64,000 nucleotides of DNA from Phyllobacterium sp. 628 (GCF_014189505.1 NZ_CP050301.1:1061501-1125500), one strand, 5' to 3'. Shown: positions 35,708-45,361, counted from the first letter of the stretch. Made by a program: numbers and translations. The notes: generated by a model not told the origin, from the sequence alone.

Positions 35708-36622
35708 TTATCGGTTGCGGCGAATACCGGCTGCGCCGCCAATAGCGGCAGCAATCGCGCCGATCAGCATGGCGATGAAGGCTGCGAAACTACCGCTGGC
35801 AGCCAGCTTTGCCGTTTTGTCTGCGGCCTGCTTGGCTTGAACTTTGAGCTCTTCAACCTTCGCAGCGGCTTTCGCTTTCGCGTCGTCGATCTTGGCGACA
35901 GCAGCATCATAACGCTTGTTGGCTTCATCAGGCGAGATACCGAGCTGGGCTGCAATAATGCCGGTGACGCGCTGTTTGGTTTCCGCCGTAGTCTCTTCGC
36001 CCAAAGCATGGGCCGTCAAAGCGGAGACGACTTCCTTGCGCGCCTGTTCCGGCGAAAGGGACGTTGTCCCAGCAGGGTCGCGGTTCAGCACACCATCGAC
36101 CAGACGGTCAACTTCCTGACCGGCTTGCTCCTTGGTGATGCCGCTGGCCTCCGCCGCTTGCGGGACCATGTCCTTGACAGTGGATGCTGCACCCGATGCA
36201 ACCTGACCGACAGCCGAACCGGCGGTTGAAGCTACACTGCCGAGAACGCCGAAGGCGCCGCCGACCGCTGTGCCAAGCAGATAGAGGCCAATGGCCAGAC
36301 CCGCTGCCCAAACAACCAGACCGTGCAACACACCACTCCAGCGTGCATACTGGCCGGAAAAATATGCCGCGACATAGCCGCCGATGGCGAGGGCGATGAT
36401 CATCGCAATCGCGCTCCAGATGCCGCCGCCAATGCCAAGCCCCTGCGCCGAAGCGCCGTCGCCGGTGGCGCTGATCGTGCTCAGACCGATGCCGAGACCT
36501 AGCGCGCCCAAAAGGACCTGAACGGCAATTGCAAGAAGTGTGCCGCCAAAAATACCGCCCCAGGCAAGATTCTGCCGGTCGGTTACAATTGTATCCACTG
36601 TGCCCCGTTCATACGAAACCAT
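35708..36622 (-). CDS. Membrane protein with Ala/Gly-rich helical segments, unknown function
   Basis: A 304-residue protein. Three or four membrane helices (IFGGTLLAIAVQVLLGALGLGIGL, IWSAIAMIIALAIGGYVAAYFSG, GLVVWAAGLAIGLYLLGTAVGG; given as separate stretches) are followed by a soluble helical part (KRYDAAVAKIDDAKAKAAAKV, coiled-coil-like). A final helix (FAAFIAMLIGAIAAAIGGAAG) and IRRNR close the protein. Similar proteins occur in many Rhizobiales, sometimes labelled PhnA-like. Role unknown. Confidence 0.72.
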   Translation of the reverse strand: MVSYERGTVDTIVTDRQNLAWGGIFGGTLLAIAVQVLLGALGLGIGLSTISATGDGASAQGLGIGGGIWSAIAMIIALAIGGYVAAYFSGQYARWSGVLHGLVVWAAGLAIGLYLLGTAVGGAFGVLGSVASTAGSAVGQVASGAASTVKDMVPQAAEASGITKEQAGQEVDRLVDGVLNRDPAGTTSLSPEQARKEVVSALTAHALGEETTAETKQRVTGIIAAQLGISPDEANKRYDAAVAKIDDAKAKAAAKVEELKVQAKQAADKTAKLAASGSFAAFIAMLIGAIAAAIGGAAGIRRNR

Positions 36623-36811
36623 GGTACGTCTCCAATCATTTTGTTCTTACGATAAAAATCCCTGACGAGGCGCAATCGGCCTCGGCGAGGTCAGGGCAAA
36701 AACACCTCTGAACAAAGTTGGTTCCGGCGTGGTGGCCGGATTTATTTTAGGCGGCGAATGGAACGAAAGTCGCGTTGGAAAGTATGCGCGCGGGGTCTCT
36801 GCAATTATGGG

Positions 36812-37027
36812 GGGAGGTTGGTGCGCGCCAGCAGGGTTTCTTGGGAGGTTAGCGCGCGCCAGCAGGGTGCGGGGAACGTGGCACAGCTATCGTACATGGT
36901 TCGACAAGCTCACCATGAGGGGAATGGGTGACTGCAAAGATAATCGCATAAGTCTCAGAATAGGTTCTATGCAACTGCAACCCATCCATTCCCCTCATGG
37001 TGAGCTTGTCGAACCACGCACGATAGC
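36812..37027. repeat. Direct repeat pair and inverted-repeat family, copy 4
   Basis: Two direct copies of GGGAGGTT-N2-YGCGCGCCAGCAGGGT lie at about 36812-36838 and 36843-36868. They are followed by inverted arms GGTTCGACAAGCTCACCATG (36898-36917, flanked by GCTATCGTACAT) and CATGGTGAGCTTGTCGAACC (36997-37016, then ACGCACGATAGC). No gene that I can support lies between 36623 and 37201. Confidence 0.82.
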
Positions 37028-37201
37028 TTTGCAATGCTGCCCCCAAGAACACGCTTACCGCGCGTTTGAAGAGCGGTTGGATGCCTTCAATTGTGGCGAA
37101 AAGGTGGAAACGACTGCTCTCATGACTCTGGAATTGAGAGTTTGAACCGGTAATCGCCGGAGAGGGCTATGACGCGTATAGAACACTTCACTCAGGCAAA
37201 C

Positions 37202-37468
37202 CTACAAATTGAAGCTGCTGCGATCCTTGCTGCTCCACATATCCGCCGCTTCAAGATTGTCTTCCGTTGCAATGCGTTCGTGCTTTTCGTCATTGTCACG
37301 GATGCGATATTGCAGCGAGCCGCCGCTGGCAGGCAAGGTTGCCAGAACCTCAAAAATGGCCACTGATTTCATCGTGCTGCCGGCCCAGTTTTTCATGCGC
37401 ACTTTCTGGCCCACGGTAAAACGATGAGCGGGCGGTTCCGGCCGTCTAAAGCGTTTTTGCATGTTCAT
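37202..37468 (-). CDS. Small basic protein, unknown function
   Basis: An 88-residue basic protein. FTVGQKVRMKNW, AIFEVLATLPASGGSLQYRIRDNDEKHERIATEDNLE looks like a small SH3-like/KOW-type barrel found in rhizobial genomes; this fold is a guess. GGAG eight bases before the ATG at 37468 supports it. Confidence 0.6.
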   Translation of the reverse strand: MNMQKRFRRPEPPAHRFTVGQKVRMKNWAGSTMKSVAIFEVLATLPASGGSLQYRIRDNDEKHERIATEDNLEAADMWSSKDRSSFNL

Positions 37469-37799
37469 TCAGAAGTCTCCGCGCCGCTTTTCGTGTGCGG
37501 CCATCCATATTGCAATCGGGAAATTGTCACTTTGCACATGACCCACGGCAGGGCCCGGTCAGAACCGATTTATTGGTTGGATTTACAATTGTGATGCAAA
37601 TATATCGGAATTTGCCATGTCAAAATTATAAATATTACAAATATCATACCTTAAATTCCCGATATATGCTATCACTCTGTCAAATATGATTGGGATATTT
37701 TTCAAACGTATTTGTAAGTAATATTTCATTTTTTCTTCAAAATGACACCTTAGCGAAGTATTTTTTGTCGAGAATAGAGAATACCGGAAGGAATTTATT
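37469..37799. other. AT-rich intergenic region
   Basis: This 331-bp region is markedly AT-rich from about 37570 to 37790 and has no coding frame. It probably carries the promoter of the DUF1488 gene. Confidence 0.4.
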
Positions 37800-38069
37800 T
37801 TGGCCCTGAATTTTCCAAATCGCAGCCGCAGCTATGATGCGGCGGCACAGCAAGTGCGCTTTATCGGTTACGACGGGTTGTTTCAGGTGCCGTTTCTTGT
37901 CGAGATCGCCGCATTCTGGAAAGGTGCATCCAAGGCGGATCCCGATGAGGACGACTATCTCGCGGCTTTCGATGCGGCGCGCAGCGCTATTCAGGACGCG
38001 GCACATAAGGCCTACGCCCATGGGCGCAAAAACCTTTATGTGCTCACCGCAGGCGATGTACGGGGATAA
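37800..38069 (+). CDS. DUF1488 family protein
   Basis: An 89-residue protein. ALNFPNRSRSYDAAAQQVRFIGYDGLFQVPFLVE at the N-terminus and YAHGRKNLYVLTAGD at the C-terminus are the DUF1488 pattern. Function unknown. The start is TTG at 37800, with AGGA nine bases upstream; no ATG fits. The stop abuts, without overlap, the stop of the convergent gene at 38070. Confidence 0.78.
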   Translation: MALNFPNRSRSYDAAAQQVRFIGYDGLFQVPFLVEIAAFWKGASKADPDEDDYLAAFDAARSAIQDAAHKAYAHGRKNLYVLTAGDVRG

Positions 38070-38336
38070 TCAGGCGGTAGCGGCGATCATGGTTGCCGTC
38101 ACCACAGGATGGCTGGTTTCACGCATACGGCGTTCGACATTGCAGGCCATTGTGGCCAGTTGCCCGATATCATTGTAACCCCGGTCGAACAGCCGCATGA
38201 CTTCGCGGGCCAGTCGTTCGGCATCGTCGTTAGTACGGATAAGAAGACCAAGCATTTCGATGGCTTGATAGTAAGCCCGCTGCATGATTGCCCAAGCATC
38301 CTGCGTATAGGCAGCGCTGACGATTTCTGGTTTCAT
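38070..38336 (-). CDS. Small helical protein, paralogue of the island gene at 56699
   Basis: An 88-residue helical protein. DDAERLAREVMRLFDRGYNDIGQLATMACNVERRM aligns with DAHADRLGRKVIELFNLKMLSIDQIAERAVRSERNF of the 56699-56968 gene (each shown to mark the shared pattern A-x-RL-R-V-LF---I-Q-A---ERR/N). Family and function unknown. It converges on the DUF1488 gene. Confidence 0.65.
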   Translation of the reverse strand: MKPEIVSAAYTQDAWAIMQRAYYQAIEMLGLLIRTNDDAERLAREVMRLFDRGYNDIGQLATMACNVERRMRETSHPVVTATMIAATA

Positions 38337-38455
38337 GATATGCTTCCCTTCCGGAATGGCGGGCGGGAGCGCTTGTTATCTCTCAAGCACCGGCTGCCTT
38401 CTGGAGTGCCGGTGACTTGATGATCTTACGAGGCAAAGGGCGTCAGCGCATTTAA

Positions 38456-39514
38456 CTATGACATAGGAAATGCAGATTCCGTGGCGGGCAATCCGGCCAA
38501 TGCCCGCGCCTCGCGAAACGAGATCAGCTTGCGGCGTCCTTCGTCCCACAGGACTAGTTTTACGCAGCGCAGGCTTTCCATGATGGTGATGCGCCCGACA
38601 TTGCCAAGCTCCGGATAGTCGCGCAAAACTTCCGGTAGCCGGTAATAGGGAACACGGCTGGAGAGGTGGTGCACATGGTGAATGCCGATATTCCCGGTCA
38701 GCCAGCGCAGCGGCAATGGCAGGACATAGTGGGATGAACCATGCAGGGCCGCTTCCTGGAATTTCCAGTCAACCCCTTGTGACCAATGGGTTTCTTCAAA
38801 CTGATGCTGCACATAGAACAGCCAGATTCCAGCGGCGCCTGCCAGCACGACGATAGGCAGATGCACCATCAGGAAGGGAATGATCCCGACAAGATAGATC
38901 AGCACGGATGCCGCAAGCGCGATCGCGAGATTGGTCGCCATGGTGGAAATCCATGGCTGCGCGCCAGAGCGCATCATGCCGAAGGGCAGGCGCTGTTTAA
39001 ACAGAAAGAGCCATGCGGGCCCGATGCCGAACATCACGGCCGGGTGCCGGTAGAGCCGATAGCCGAGGCGGCCCCAGCGCGACAGGGCATGATATTCCGT
39101 GACAGTCAGTGTGGTGATATCGCCAACGCCGCGCTCGTCGAGATTGCCGGCAGAGGCATGGTGCAGCGCATGGGCCCGTCGCCAGTAATCATAAGGGGTG
39201 AGCGTCAGAACGCCAATGGCGCGGCCGGTCCAGTCATCGGTGTTGCGATGGGCGAAGAACGCGCCATGGCCGCAATCGTGCTGGATCATGAACAGCCGCA
39301 GCAGAAAACCCGCAGCCGGGATGATCAATAAAAGTCCCCACCAGAAACCGTAATGCACCGCCGCCCAGGACAGTGCCCACAGCGTCGCAAAAGGAACAAC
39401 AGTTACGGCCAGTTCGAAGGCGCTACGGCCGCGATGCGGCTTGCGATAGTTCAAAAGAATCTTCGGCCAGGCACGTTCACCCGAACCGTCGGAGTTGAGA
39501 GCAGTGTTTTTCAT
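38456..39514 (-). CDS. Fatty acid desaturase
   Basis: A 352-residue membrane di-iron enzyme. The three His boxes are HDCGH (about residue 79), HALHHASAG (HxxHH) and HHVHH (about residue 277). Helices include WWGLLLIIPAAGFLLRLFM and SVLIYLVGIIPFLMVHLPIVV. QHQFEETHW is typical of the bacterial delta-9/delta-12 acyl-lipid group. It introduces a cis double bond in membrane acyl chains using O2; position specificity cannot be read. Confidence 0.9.
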   Translation of the reverse strand: MKNTALNSDGSGERAWPKILLNYRKPHRGRSAFELAVTVVPFATLWALSWAAVHYGFWWGLLLIIPAAGFLLRLFMIQHDCGHGAFFAHRNTDDWTGRAIGVLTLTPYDYWRRAHALHHASAGNLDERGVGDITTLTVTEYHALSRWGRLGYRLYRHPAVMFGIGPAWLFLFKQRLPFGMMRSGAQPWISTMATNLAIALAASVLIYLVGIIPFLMVHLPIVVLAGAAGIWLFYVQHQFEETHWSQGVDWKFQEAALHGSSHYVLPLPLRWLTGNIGIHHVHHLSSRVPYYRLPEVLRDYPELGNVGRITIMESLRCVKLVLWDEGRRKLISFREARALAGLPATESAFPMS

Positions 39515-39759
39515 AGTCCATTATAGGCCTGCCGCCATATCGCGCACAAGATACAATCTCGACTTTTGTATCAAAATGAAAACTTTTGTGAACGGATGGC
39601 AGGTAGCAAAGCATCTTACTGTGCCGCCGCCACACGATGCAGCATATGCAGGCAGGCTTCGCCGACTTTTCGCACTTCCAGCAGTTGGTTCGTTCTCAAA
39701 CTTAAACCGCAATTCGATTTAGTGTGGATCGCATCGCATGATCTGATAGGTGTCCTCCC

Positions 39760-40497
39760 GTGTTCAGCGCCGTTAAATACGCACTTCTGATATGTTTTCT
39801 CCTGCTGAATTCTTCTGCAAATGCAGCGCAACCGGCTATAGCGCTCGTATATCGCGGCCCCGCCGGGTGCGATGACTGTTCGTCTGCAATTGCCGAAGCT
39901 TTGAGAACCAGCACATTCCACTTTGATGTGAAGTTTATCGGCCCGAATGAAAAGCTGAAACTGGTACCATCCAGCTTCATCGGGGCTTCATTGTATGTTC
40001 AACCCGGCGGCGGTCAGGACATTGCGGGGGCGAGGAAAAGTCTGGGAAAATCCGGCATCCAGACTGTCAGAGATTTTGTGTCCAGGGGTGGCCGATATCT
40101 TGGAATTTGTATGGGAGCATATCTCGCCACGGATCTGGGTTTTGATATCGTGGAAGGAGAAACAGATTCGGAGGTAGGCAGGCCGGGATTCCCGGTTTCC
40201 GATATTGGTGATTATGTGGTCCAGATAAAATGGAAAGGCTCATCCTCATGGACCTATTACCAGGATGGTCCGTATCTTCCAAAGAATCACAGGAATGCGG
40301 GTTTTCAGGAACTGGCCCATTATCAAAATGGGGACTTGGCTGCCGCACGTTACGCATTCGGCAAAGGCAGCGCGACCTTGATCGGACCACACACTGAAGC
40401 GCCCCAAGACTGGTATGATTATCACGGTTTGCACAATCCTGATGGTGTCAACTCAAAGCTCATTCAAGGATTGATAGATGCGGCAATGGCAAAGTAG
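39760..40497 (+). CDS. Exported BPL_N (GATase1-like) domain protein
   Basis: A 245-residue protein with a signal peptide (LLICFLLLNSSANA). The rest resembles the biotin-protein-ligase N-terminal/class I amidotransferase-like fold. LYVQPGGGQDIAGARKSLG and GGRYLGICMGAYLATDLGF carry the nucleophile-elbow Cys (about residue 117); ATLIGPHTEAP is the likely His motif. Role in the periplasm unknown. The start is GTG at 39760. It is the last backbone gene before the tRNA and the island. Confidence 0.75.
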   Translation: MFSAVKYALLICFLLLNSSANAAQPAIALVYRGPAGCDDCSSAIAEALRTSTFHFDVKFIGPNEKLKLVPSSFIGASLYVQPGGGQDIAGARKSLGKSGIQTVRDFVSRGGRYLGICMGAYLATDLGFDIVEGETDSEVGRPGFPVSDIGDYVVQIKWKGSSSWTYYQDGPYLPKNHRNAGFQELAHYQNGDLAAARYAFGKGSATLIGPHTEAPQDWYDYHGLHNPDGVNSKLIQGLIDAAMAK

Positions 40498-40501
40498 GCA
40501 G

Positions 40502-40652
<151 letters not shown>

Positions 40653-40919
40653 TGCAGAAGACAAAGAAGCTGTGAGATTGGCCGTAAGGATGAGTGCATT
40701 ACGTGATGTGCCACAGCTGTGCCGGATCGGCCAAACCCGCATTTCGAGTGCTGTGCGGAGCTAAATAGCGATAGTTTAGCCGGCTGGGAGCAGCCGTTGG
40801 CAAACTTGGGAAGCAGCTCAGCATTGTGGCGAGTATGTGCCTCGACTAGCGCAGTTTCGTGTCATGGTCTCTGCGCTTGAACTTCGAGAACGTGGGCAGC
40901 AACGAGATCCATACCATTA

Positions 40920-42019
40920 CTAGGTGGCCGCTGTTCGTCCAAGAGCGAGCTTCCGATGTAAGATACGATGGCAATTGGCGCAAAGGCACTTCAGATCCTC
41001 CGTTTTGGAACGATGGCCGGGCTGCATATTCGCTACATGAACTCGATGATGGTGAACTTCAATGCAGGCTGTCGCAGCCTCTTCTCCATAGGCTGCGATA
41101 GGATCAAGTCCGCATTGTTCGCAAAAGAGCCGCCCATGTTGCTCTATGAACTCCGCGCGCTTCCGTTTCGCGAGACCAGAATTCCGCTCGCGTTTTAGAT
41201 GTTCGATGATCTTTGGATTTCCCTCAATCCAGGCTTGTTCTTCCTCTGTCGGTGACAGACCGGCGACTCTTCGATTGATTTCCGAAGGATCAGATTTGGG
41301 ACGGGCGGCGGTATTGCCTTTTGGAACAATCCAAAGCCCGGCCTTATCGAGCAACTCAAAGCAGGGCGTTCCCCATCCCGCGCTGAAGTGCTTGGGATGA
41401 GCTTCGATGCCGAGTGCCTCTTCCAAGGCGACGCCAAAATCTTCTTGGGCGCTAACGCAACCCCATCATCCGTTAAGGCGTCGTATTCACGTGACAACGC
41501 GAAGTTTGAAGCATCTTTTCCGTCAAGTAATTTCGCAACGGCGTAGTGAATATGGGCAACCGTAACTCTACGCAGCAACGCGGCGGGGAGCCGGTCATCG
41601 TCAGCAGTATCGTCGATTGCACCTATAGCCAAAAGCAAGATGTCTCTATCCATCTTTGGGATCTGGATCAAAAGCCGCCGCCAGGCACCATGGCTGGCGC
41701 TTCCCTTGTTCATTGCCCGCACCAGTTCATCGAAACGAGCTGAAATCGATGCCTGTTGATCGAAGTGAAGAAGGCGCTCATCAAGAGGAATATCTTGGAC
41801 GGGCTTGCTGTCCAAATAAATGCTGTATCGAATTCCAGCACCATCGAGACGGGCCAGCAGCAATTCAAGCGCCAGTCGATAATCGCGATTTCTTTGTTTG
41901 CCGCTACGGCTATGGAGGATCACTCCGCGCTCATCAAGCTCAAGCTTAGAGTTGAGTCGCGCGCTATTGTCGGTGACCAGAATTAGAGGGGTGCCCATAA
42001 CGTTGAAATGATCAGCCAT
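40920..42019 (-). pseudogene. HNH endonuclease gene, frameshifted
   Basis: The N-terminal part (ATG 42019; GTPLILVTDNSARLNSKLEL, GAWRRLLIQIPKMDRDILLL) runs in one frame to DALTDDG and then loses sense. In the next frame, VSAQEDFGVALEEALGIEAH leads to a C-terminal HNH domain: FCEQCGLDPIAAYG, CIEVHHHRVHV and LCANCHRILH. The last frame has no good start of its own. A missing G in the GGGG run at 41461-41464 joins the two into about 366 residues. HNH proteins of this form cut DNA, often modified or foreign DNA. A programmed shift or sequencing error is possible. Confidence 0.72.
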
Positions 42020-42142
42020 AACCGAACTTGTCCAGCCGAAGATAATAACGAGATAAAAAAGATGCTAATCAAGGAGTCCAATCAAGCTACTGTAGCCGCA
42101 TGGTGGTCCAGATGATCGTGGTTGAATTGTAGATGCAATAGG

Positions 42143-43105
42143 CTAATCGTGAGATTCTTCAGCCGCCTCTGCTTCATCTTCCTCGTCAGAATCGCCGGGA
42201 TGACTATCCCATCCACATACGCCACAAGATTCGTAGTAAGCACCATCTGGCGTGATCGCGATATCAAAGAACGTTCGCAAATTACGTGAAGCACATCGTG
42301 GGCATTGATCTGATCTATCTTCACGTTCCCTGCTCAGCAGACGCAAATAGTGATTCATGATGGCGTCTACAGCATCGAGGGCGATCAGTGACGCAGTTTT
42401 GTTTGCATTGCGATGGTGGGTAAGCCAGTTGACCAGTGGCCAAGCTTTTTCGACTATCGCTTTCATATAACCACGGAGTTCGTTGTTCTTTTCACCAGGG
42501 CATAATTTGCTCACAATCACCCGGTTCCATCCAACAACGTCGGCATCTTTTGGCCGCTCAGTATCGTCGGCAAGTTCAACTCTTCTTCTTGCAGCGCTGA
42601 CGAGTGAAATTAAGCATTCGCGAAGCTGCATACCAACGGCTTGGAAATCGACGGCTTCTATAGCTCTCTCAAGCCGCTCGGCAGCCTGTGCCTGGCGTCT
42701 GATCACTTCACTGAAAGGTGACGATTCGTCTTTGGTCTCCCTCTCAGACCGGCTCATTACCCGCATCATTAGCCCGATATGAAAAGAGAGCGTATAGTCC
42801 AAGCTTGGGAAATGCTTCTGAGAATATAGGTTCGTCGGATTGTTGATCACCCACCAACGGTCTTTGTCCGTGTGAACGTCCCAGATATCGTAAGGCGCGC
42901 CCATCACATATTCGGTCTTGACACGCTCCACGTTCAGCACCGTCTCTTCGCCACGCGCTTGTCCCTCTACGTAGTCAGCAATGTCTCTCTCAGCATGAAA
43001 GTCGCGCTCGGCGCTGTAACGACCTAGTTGATCAGCCGGAAGCGGATGGTCTGGCGGGAAGGTGCAGTCGCTGTCTAATTTGTTATGCTCTTCCTTACCG
43101 CTCAT
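42143..43105 (-). CDS. Unknown protein with C-terminal zinc ribbon and acidic tail
   Basis: A 320-residue protein. The N-terminal part contains APYDIWDVHTDKDRWWVINN. The middle is helical (AVGMQLRECLISLVSAARRR ... WPLVNWLTHHRNANKTASLI), somewhat HEPN-like but without a clear R-x4-6-H site. The C-terminus has CPRC...CGVCGW, a zinc ribbon, and an acidic end (DSDEEDEAEAAEE). I chose the ATG at 43105; one at 43153 is also open. It lies between the HNH gene and the DUF262-HEPN pair on the same strand. Function unknown; a defence role is only suggested by position. Confidence 0.55.
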   Translation of the reverse strand: MSGKEEHNKLDSDCTFPPDHPLPADQLGRYSAERDFHAERDIADYVEGQARGEETVLNVERVKTEYVMGAPYDIWDVHTDKDRWWVINNPTNLYSQKHFPSLDYTLSFHIGLMMRVMSRSERETKDESSPFSEVIRRQAQAAERLERAIEAVDFQAVGMQLRECLISLVSAARRRVELADDTERPKDADVVGWNRVIVSKLCPGEKNNELRGYMKAIVEKAWPLVNWLTHHRNANKTASLIALDAVDAIMNHYLRLLSREREDRSDQCPRCASRNLRTFFDIAITPDGAYYESCGVCGWDSHPGDSDEEDEAEAAEESHD

Positions 43106-43234
43106 CGATTGATCCAGTGTTGCCGACGGTGAGCAGAGCATATGTAAGAGCACTCATTGCAACGGCCTTTGACTAAGTTGCGTGGAAGTAGACTCGGTCC
43201 TATTTTAGGTGAAAACGGATTGTCGCTCATATTT

Positions 43235-43846
43235 TTAAACGTAAGGAGCCACGCGTAATCGTTGATCAACTTCAAATGCTAACTCATACATAATCTCGTA
43301 AACTGAATCTTCGAATGACACGTAATAGTTATATCCGCCTATATCGTCAGCTTTACCGTGGGCTATATTATTCCGGCGCGTTACCAGGGTTTTAATTTTT
43401 TGACGGTGTGTATCGACCGCCGGACAATTGATGTCTGCCAATTTCAATAGCTCTTCCAACACGTTGGGCCATAAATTCGATTTGGTATCCACTTCTGGAA
43501 ACTGAGGTTTTTTCCCCAACGTAAGGTTCGCAAAATTCTCAAGTGACTCCAAGAATTCATCAGCTGGAAGGTTCTTGAGCCTCTTGATGTCTTTATCAAG
43601 TGCAAACGACCGTGTCTTGAGGGGTAAACCGTGACAGCTGGCCAAAGCTTTAGTAGCCCGATCGAAGAACACAGTTAAACAGAATTTGCAAAATCCTTCG
43701 TAGTGGGCATAGAGCAGGGCCCAAGCAGCCCTTGATAATACTTCCTGCTGTTTTTTGGTATCGCTGCGCTGGAGCAATATCTTCAACAATCCGAGCTCAG
43801 TTTCCCTCCAACTCAGGTCGATTGTAATTTCCTCAATTGTTTCCAT
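43235..43846 (-). CDS. HEPN-domain protein, MAE_28990/MAE_18760 type
   Basis: A 203-residue helical protein. The C-terminal R-x4-H motif (RRNNIAH, Arg158-His163) is the catalytic signature of HEPN RNases. LSRAAWALLYAHYEGFCKFCL is typical of the MAE_28990 group. Such proteins are predicted metal-independent RNases in toxin or defence systems. Its start lies inside the end of the DUF262 gene (14-bp overlap), so the pair is translationally coupled. The partner may restrain it. Confidence 0.78.
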   Translation of the reverse strand: METIEEITIDLSWRETELGLLKILLQRSDTKKQQEVLSRAAWALLYAHYEGFCKFCLTVFFDRATKALASCHGLPLKTRSFALDKDIKRLKNLPADEFLESLENFANLTLGKKPQFPEVDTKSNLWPNVLEELLKLADINCPAVDTHRQKIKTLVTRRNNIAHGKADDIGGYNYYVSFEDSVYEIMYELAFEVDQRLRVAPYV

Positions 43847-44909
43847 TGCCCAACAGGTGCTGTTTTACGATTTCAATGCGAGAGTGAAATTTTGGATTGG
43901 TATTTGCGCCCGGTCCCGTCGATGCTTTAAATTCTTCTGATCCAAACGCGGTTTTTAATCGCTCGACAAGTTGTTCCGGTTCTATGGCTTTAAGGGCGGC
44001 AAGTTCATCGTTGACTGTTCCTATCACTGCTTCAAAGTAAGCTGGTGCTAATCGACCTGTCGGTTCGCCGTGGTCGTTGTAACGAACGAAAGCAGCGTCA
44101 GAAAACACACTGTCTATAAAATCGAATGATTCATTGAAAAGAGCTTCTTCGCTTTCGATTTCAAACGGTCCATTGCTCAAAAGAATGCTCTCCATGTAGT
44201 TGTCGAGCCATTCTTCAATATTGCCTTTAAAGCCCTCCTTGTAGTTTTTCACTGCAAAGAATCTCAAAACCAATTCTTCGTTAGCTCGTTTTTCCTTATC
44301 GGCACTAGGCAAACGCGATGTCGCACTTACAAAGCTCTCATGCTCAGCCATCCGTTGCAATGCGGAGTAAAAGTTCTCTCCACCTTCGATCATTCTTGAG
44401 GAACAGTTTCGGATTTCCTGGGCAGAGAGCAACGATCCGCCGGTATTGAGACGCTTGAACATCTCGTATTTAACGAACTGGTTTCCAGATTTTTTGATTA
44501 TGATCGCGCGGATAGGTGTTCTTTTAACCTTGAGCTTCAACGTGGTCGAAAAATCATCGAACCGCTGACCGTTCAATGAAGCTATTATATCGCATCCTGT
44601 GAGAACAAGTTCAGGCTCGCCGATCGCTGTGTGATCCAAGAATTGCAACACCGAACTGGTCCGTTGAAGTCCGTCTATGAGCTCCAGAACGCCATCCTCA
44701 TTCTCCACCAAGAATATTGGCGGTATTGGCAATCGGAGTAGAACTGATTCAATTAAGCGGGATCGTTGCTCATTCGACCATCGGAACAATCGTTGGTATT
44801 CAGGTCTAATGACGATCTCTTTGTCCCGATGAAGGTTCAACAATTCTCCGAACGAGAAATCCACGGCGTCCGTGCTGATTTCACTCTCTAATCGTTCTTC
44901 ATCAATCAT
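43833..44909 (-). CDS. DUF262 (ParB/GmrSD-like) domain protein
   Basis: A 358-residue protein. IRPEYQRLFRWSNEQRSRLIESVLLRLPIPPIFL and LIDGLQRTSSV (DGxQR, residues 79-83) are the DUF262 core, a ParB/sulfiredoxin-like nucleotide-binding fold. The same domain forms GmrS in type IV restriction enzymes and occurs in DndB-like regulators. There is no DUF1524 nuclease half here. TAGGA six bases before the ATG at 44909 sets the start. It is the first gene of a two-gene unit with the HEPN protein. Confidence 0.83.
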   Translation of the reverse strand: MIDEERLESEISTDAVDFSFGELLNLHRDKEIVIRPEYQRLFRWSNEQRSRLIESVLLRLPIPPIFLVENEDGVLELIDGLQRTSSVLQFLDHTAIGEPELVLTGCDIIASLNGQRFDDFSTTLKLKVKRTPIRAIIIKKSGNQFVKYEMFKRLNTGGSLLSAQEIRNCSSRMIEGGENFYSALQRMAEHESFVSATSRLPSADKEKRANEELVLRFFAVKNYKEGFKGNIEEWLDNYMESILLSNGPFEIESEEALFNESFDFIDSVFSDAAFVRYNDHGEPTGRLAPAYFEAVIGTVNDELAALKAIEPEQLVERLKTAFGSEEFKASTGPGANTNPKFHSRIEIVKQHLLGNGNN

Positions 44910-45031
44910 TGTAATTCCTATCGGCTTTATTCGCGGCAAAAGTCGGCACCGCACGCCGCTCACAGAATCGCACTGGTGACCTTAAATCAAATTGGCACGC
45001 TTTCTGTGCTTTTAATAGAGACGGATATTGG

Positions 45032-45361
45032 ATGTCCCTATACACCGCCGAAGCAGTCGGTCTTTATTCTAAGGTCGGATGGACAGCTACAACTGGCGTA
45101 GACCCAGGCATCGGACTTAGAAAAGAGGTAGGAAGCGTTAGAGGAGTCCCTCAGATCGCCACAAAGCTACCGATTGACAGGCACGGCCCATTTCAATCGC
45201 AAGGTGTTACAATTCCCAACCTTGTCGAACGGGTGATCGTTGGACCAACGAATTATCCCTACATCGTTGCGGATGCACTAAGTATGGCGATGAAACTTGC
45301 AGGTATAGAGAATGCTGACGACAAGATTCGGATCTCCAAGATCCCGATGCGCATGGAGTAA
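45032..45361 (+). CDS. Unrecognised protein, possibly a fragment
   Basis: A 109-residue frame. The C-terminus (LVERVIVGPTNYPYIVADAL ... KIRISKIPMR) looks like the end of a larger family such as DUF2971, whose N-terminal part is not seen upstream. It may therefore be a remnant. A miniature insertion element sits directly after the stop: the TAA is part of its target duplication. Without the insertion, the stop would overlap a following ATG (TAATG). Confidence 0.4.
   Translation: MSLYTAEAVGLYSKVGWTATTGVDPGIGLRKEVGSVRGVPQIATKLPIDRHGPFQSQGVTIPNLVERVIVGPTNYPYIVADALSMAMKLAGIENADDKIRISKIPMRME

Noticed and set aside
36729..37145. 138-codon frame in the repeat region
   Set aside because: It consists largely of the direct and inverted repeats.
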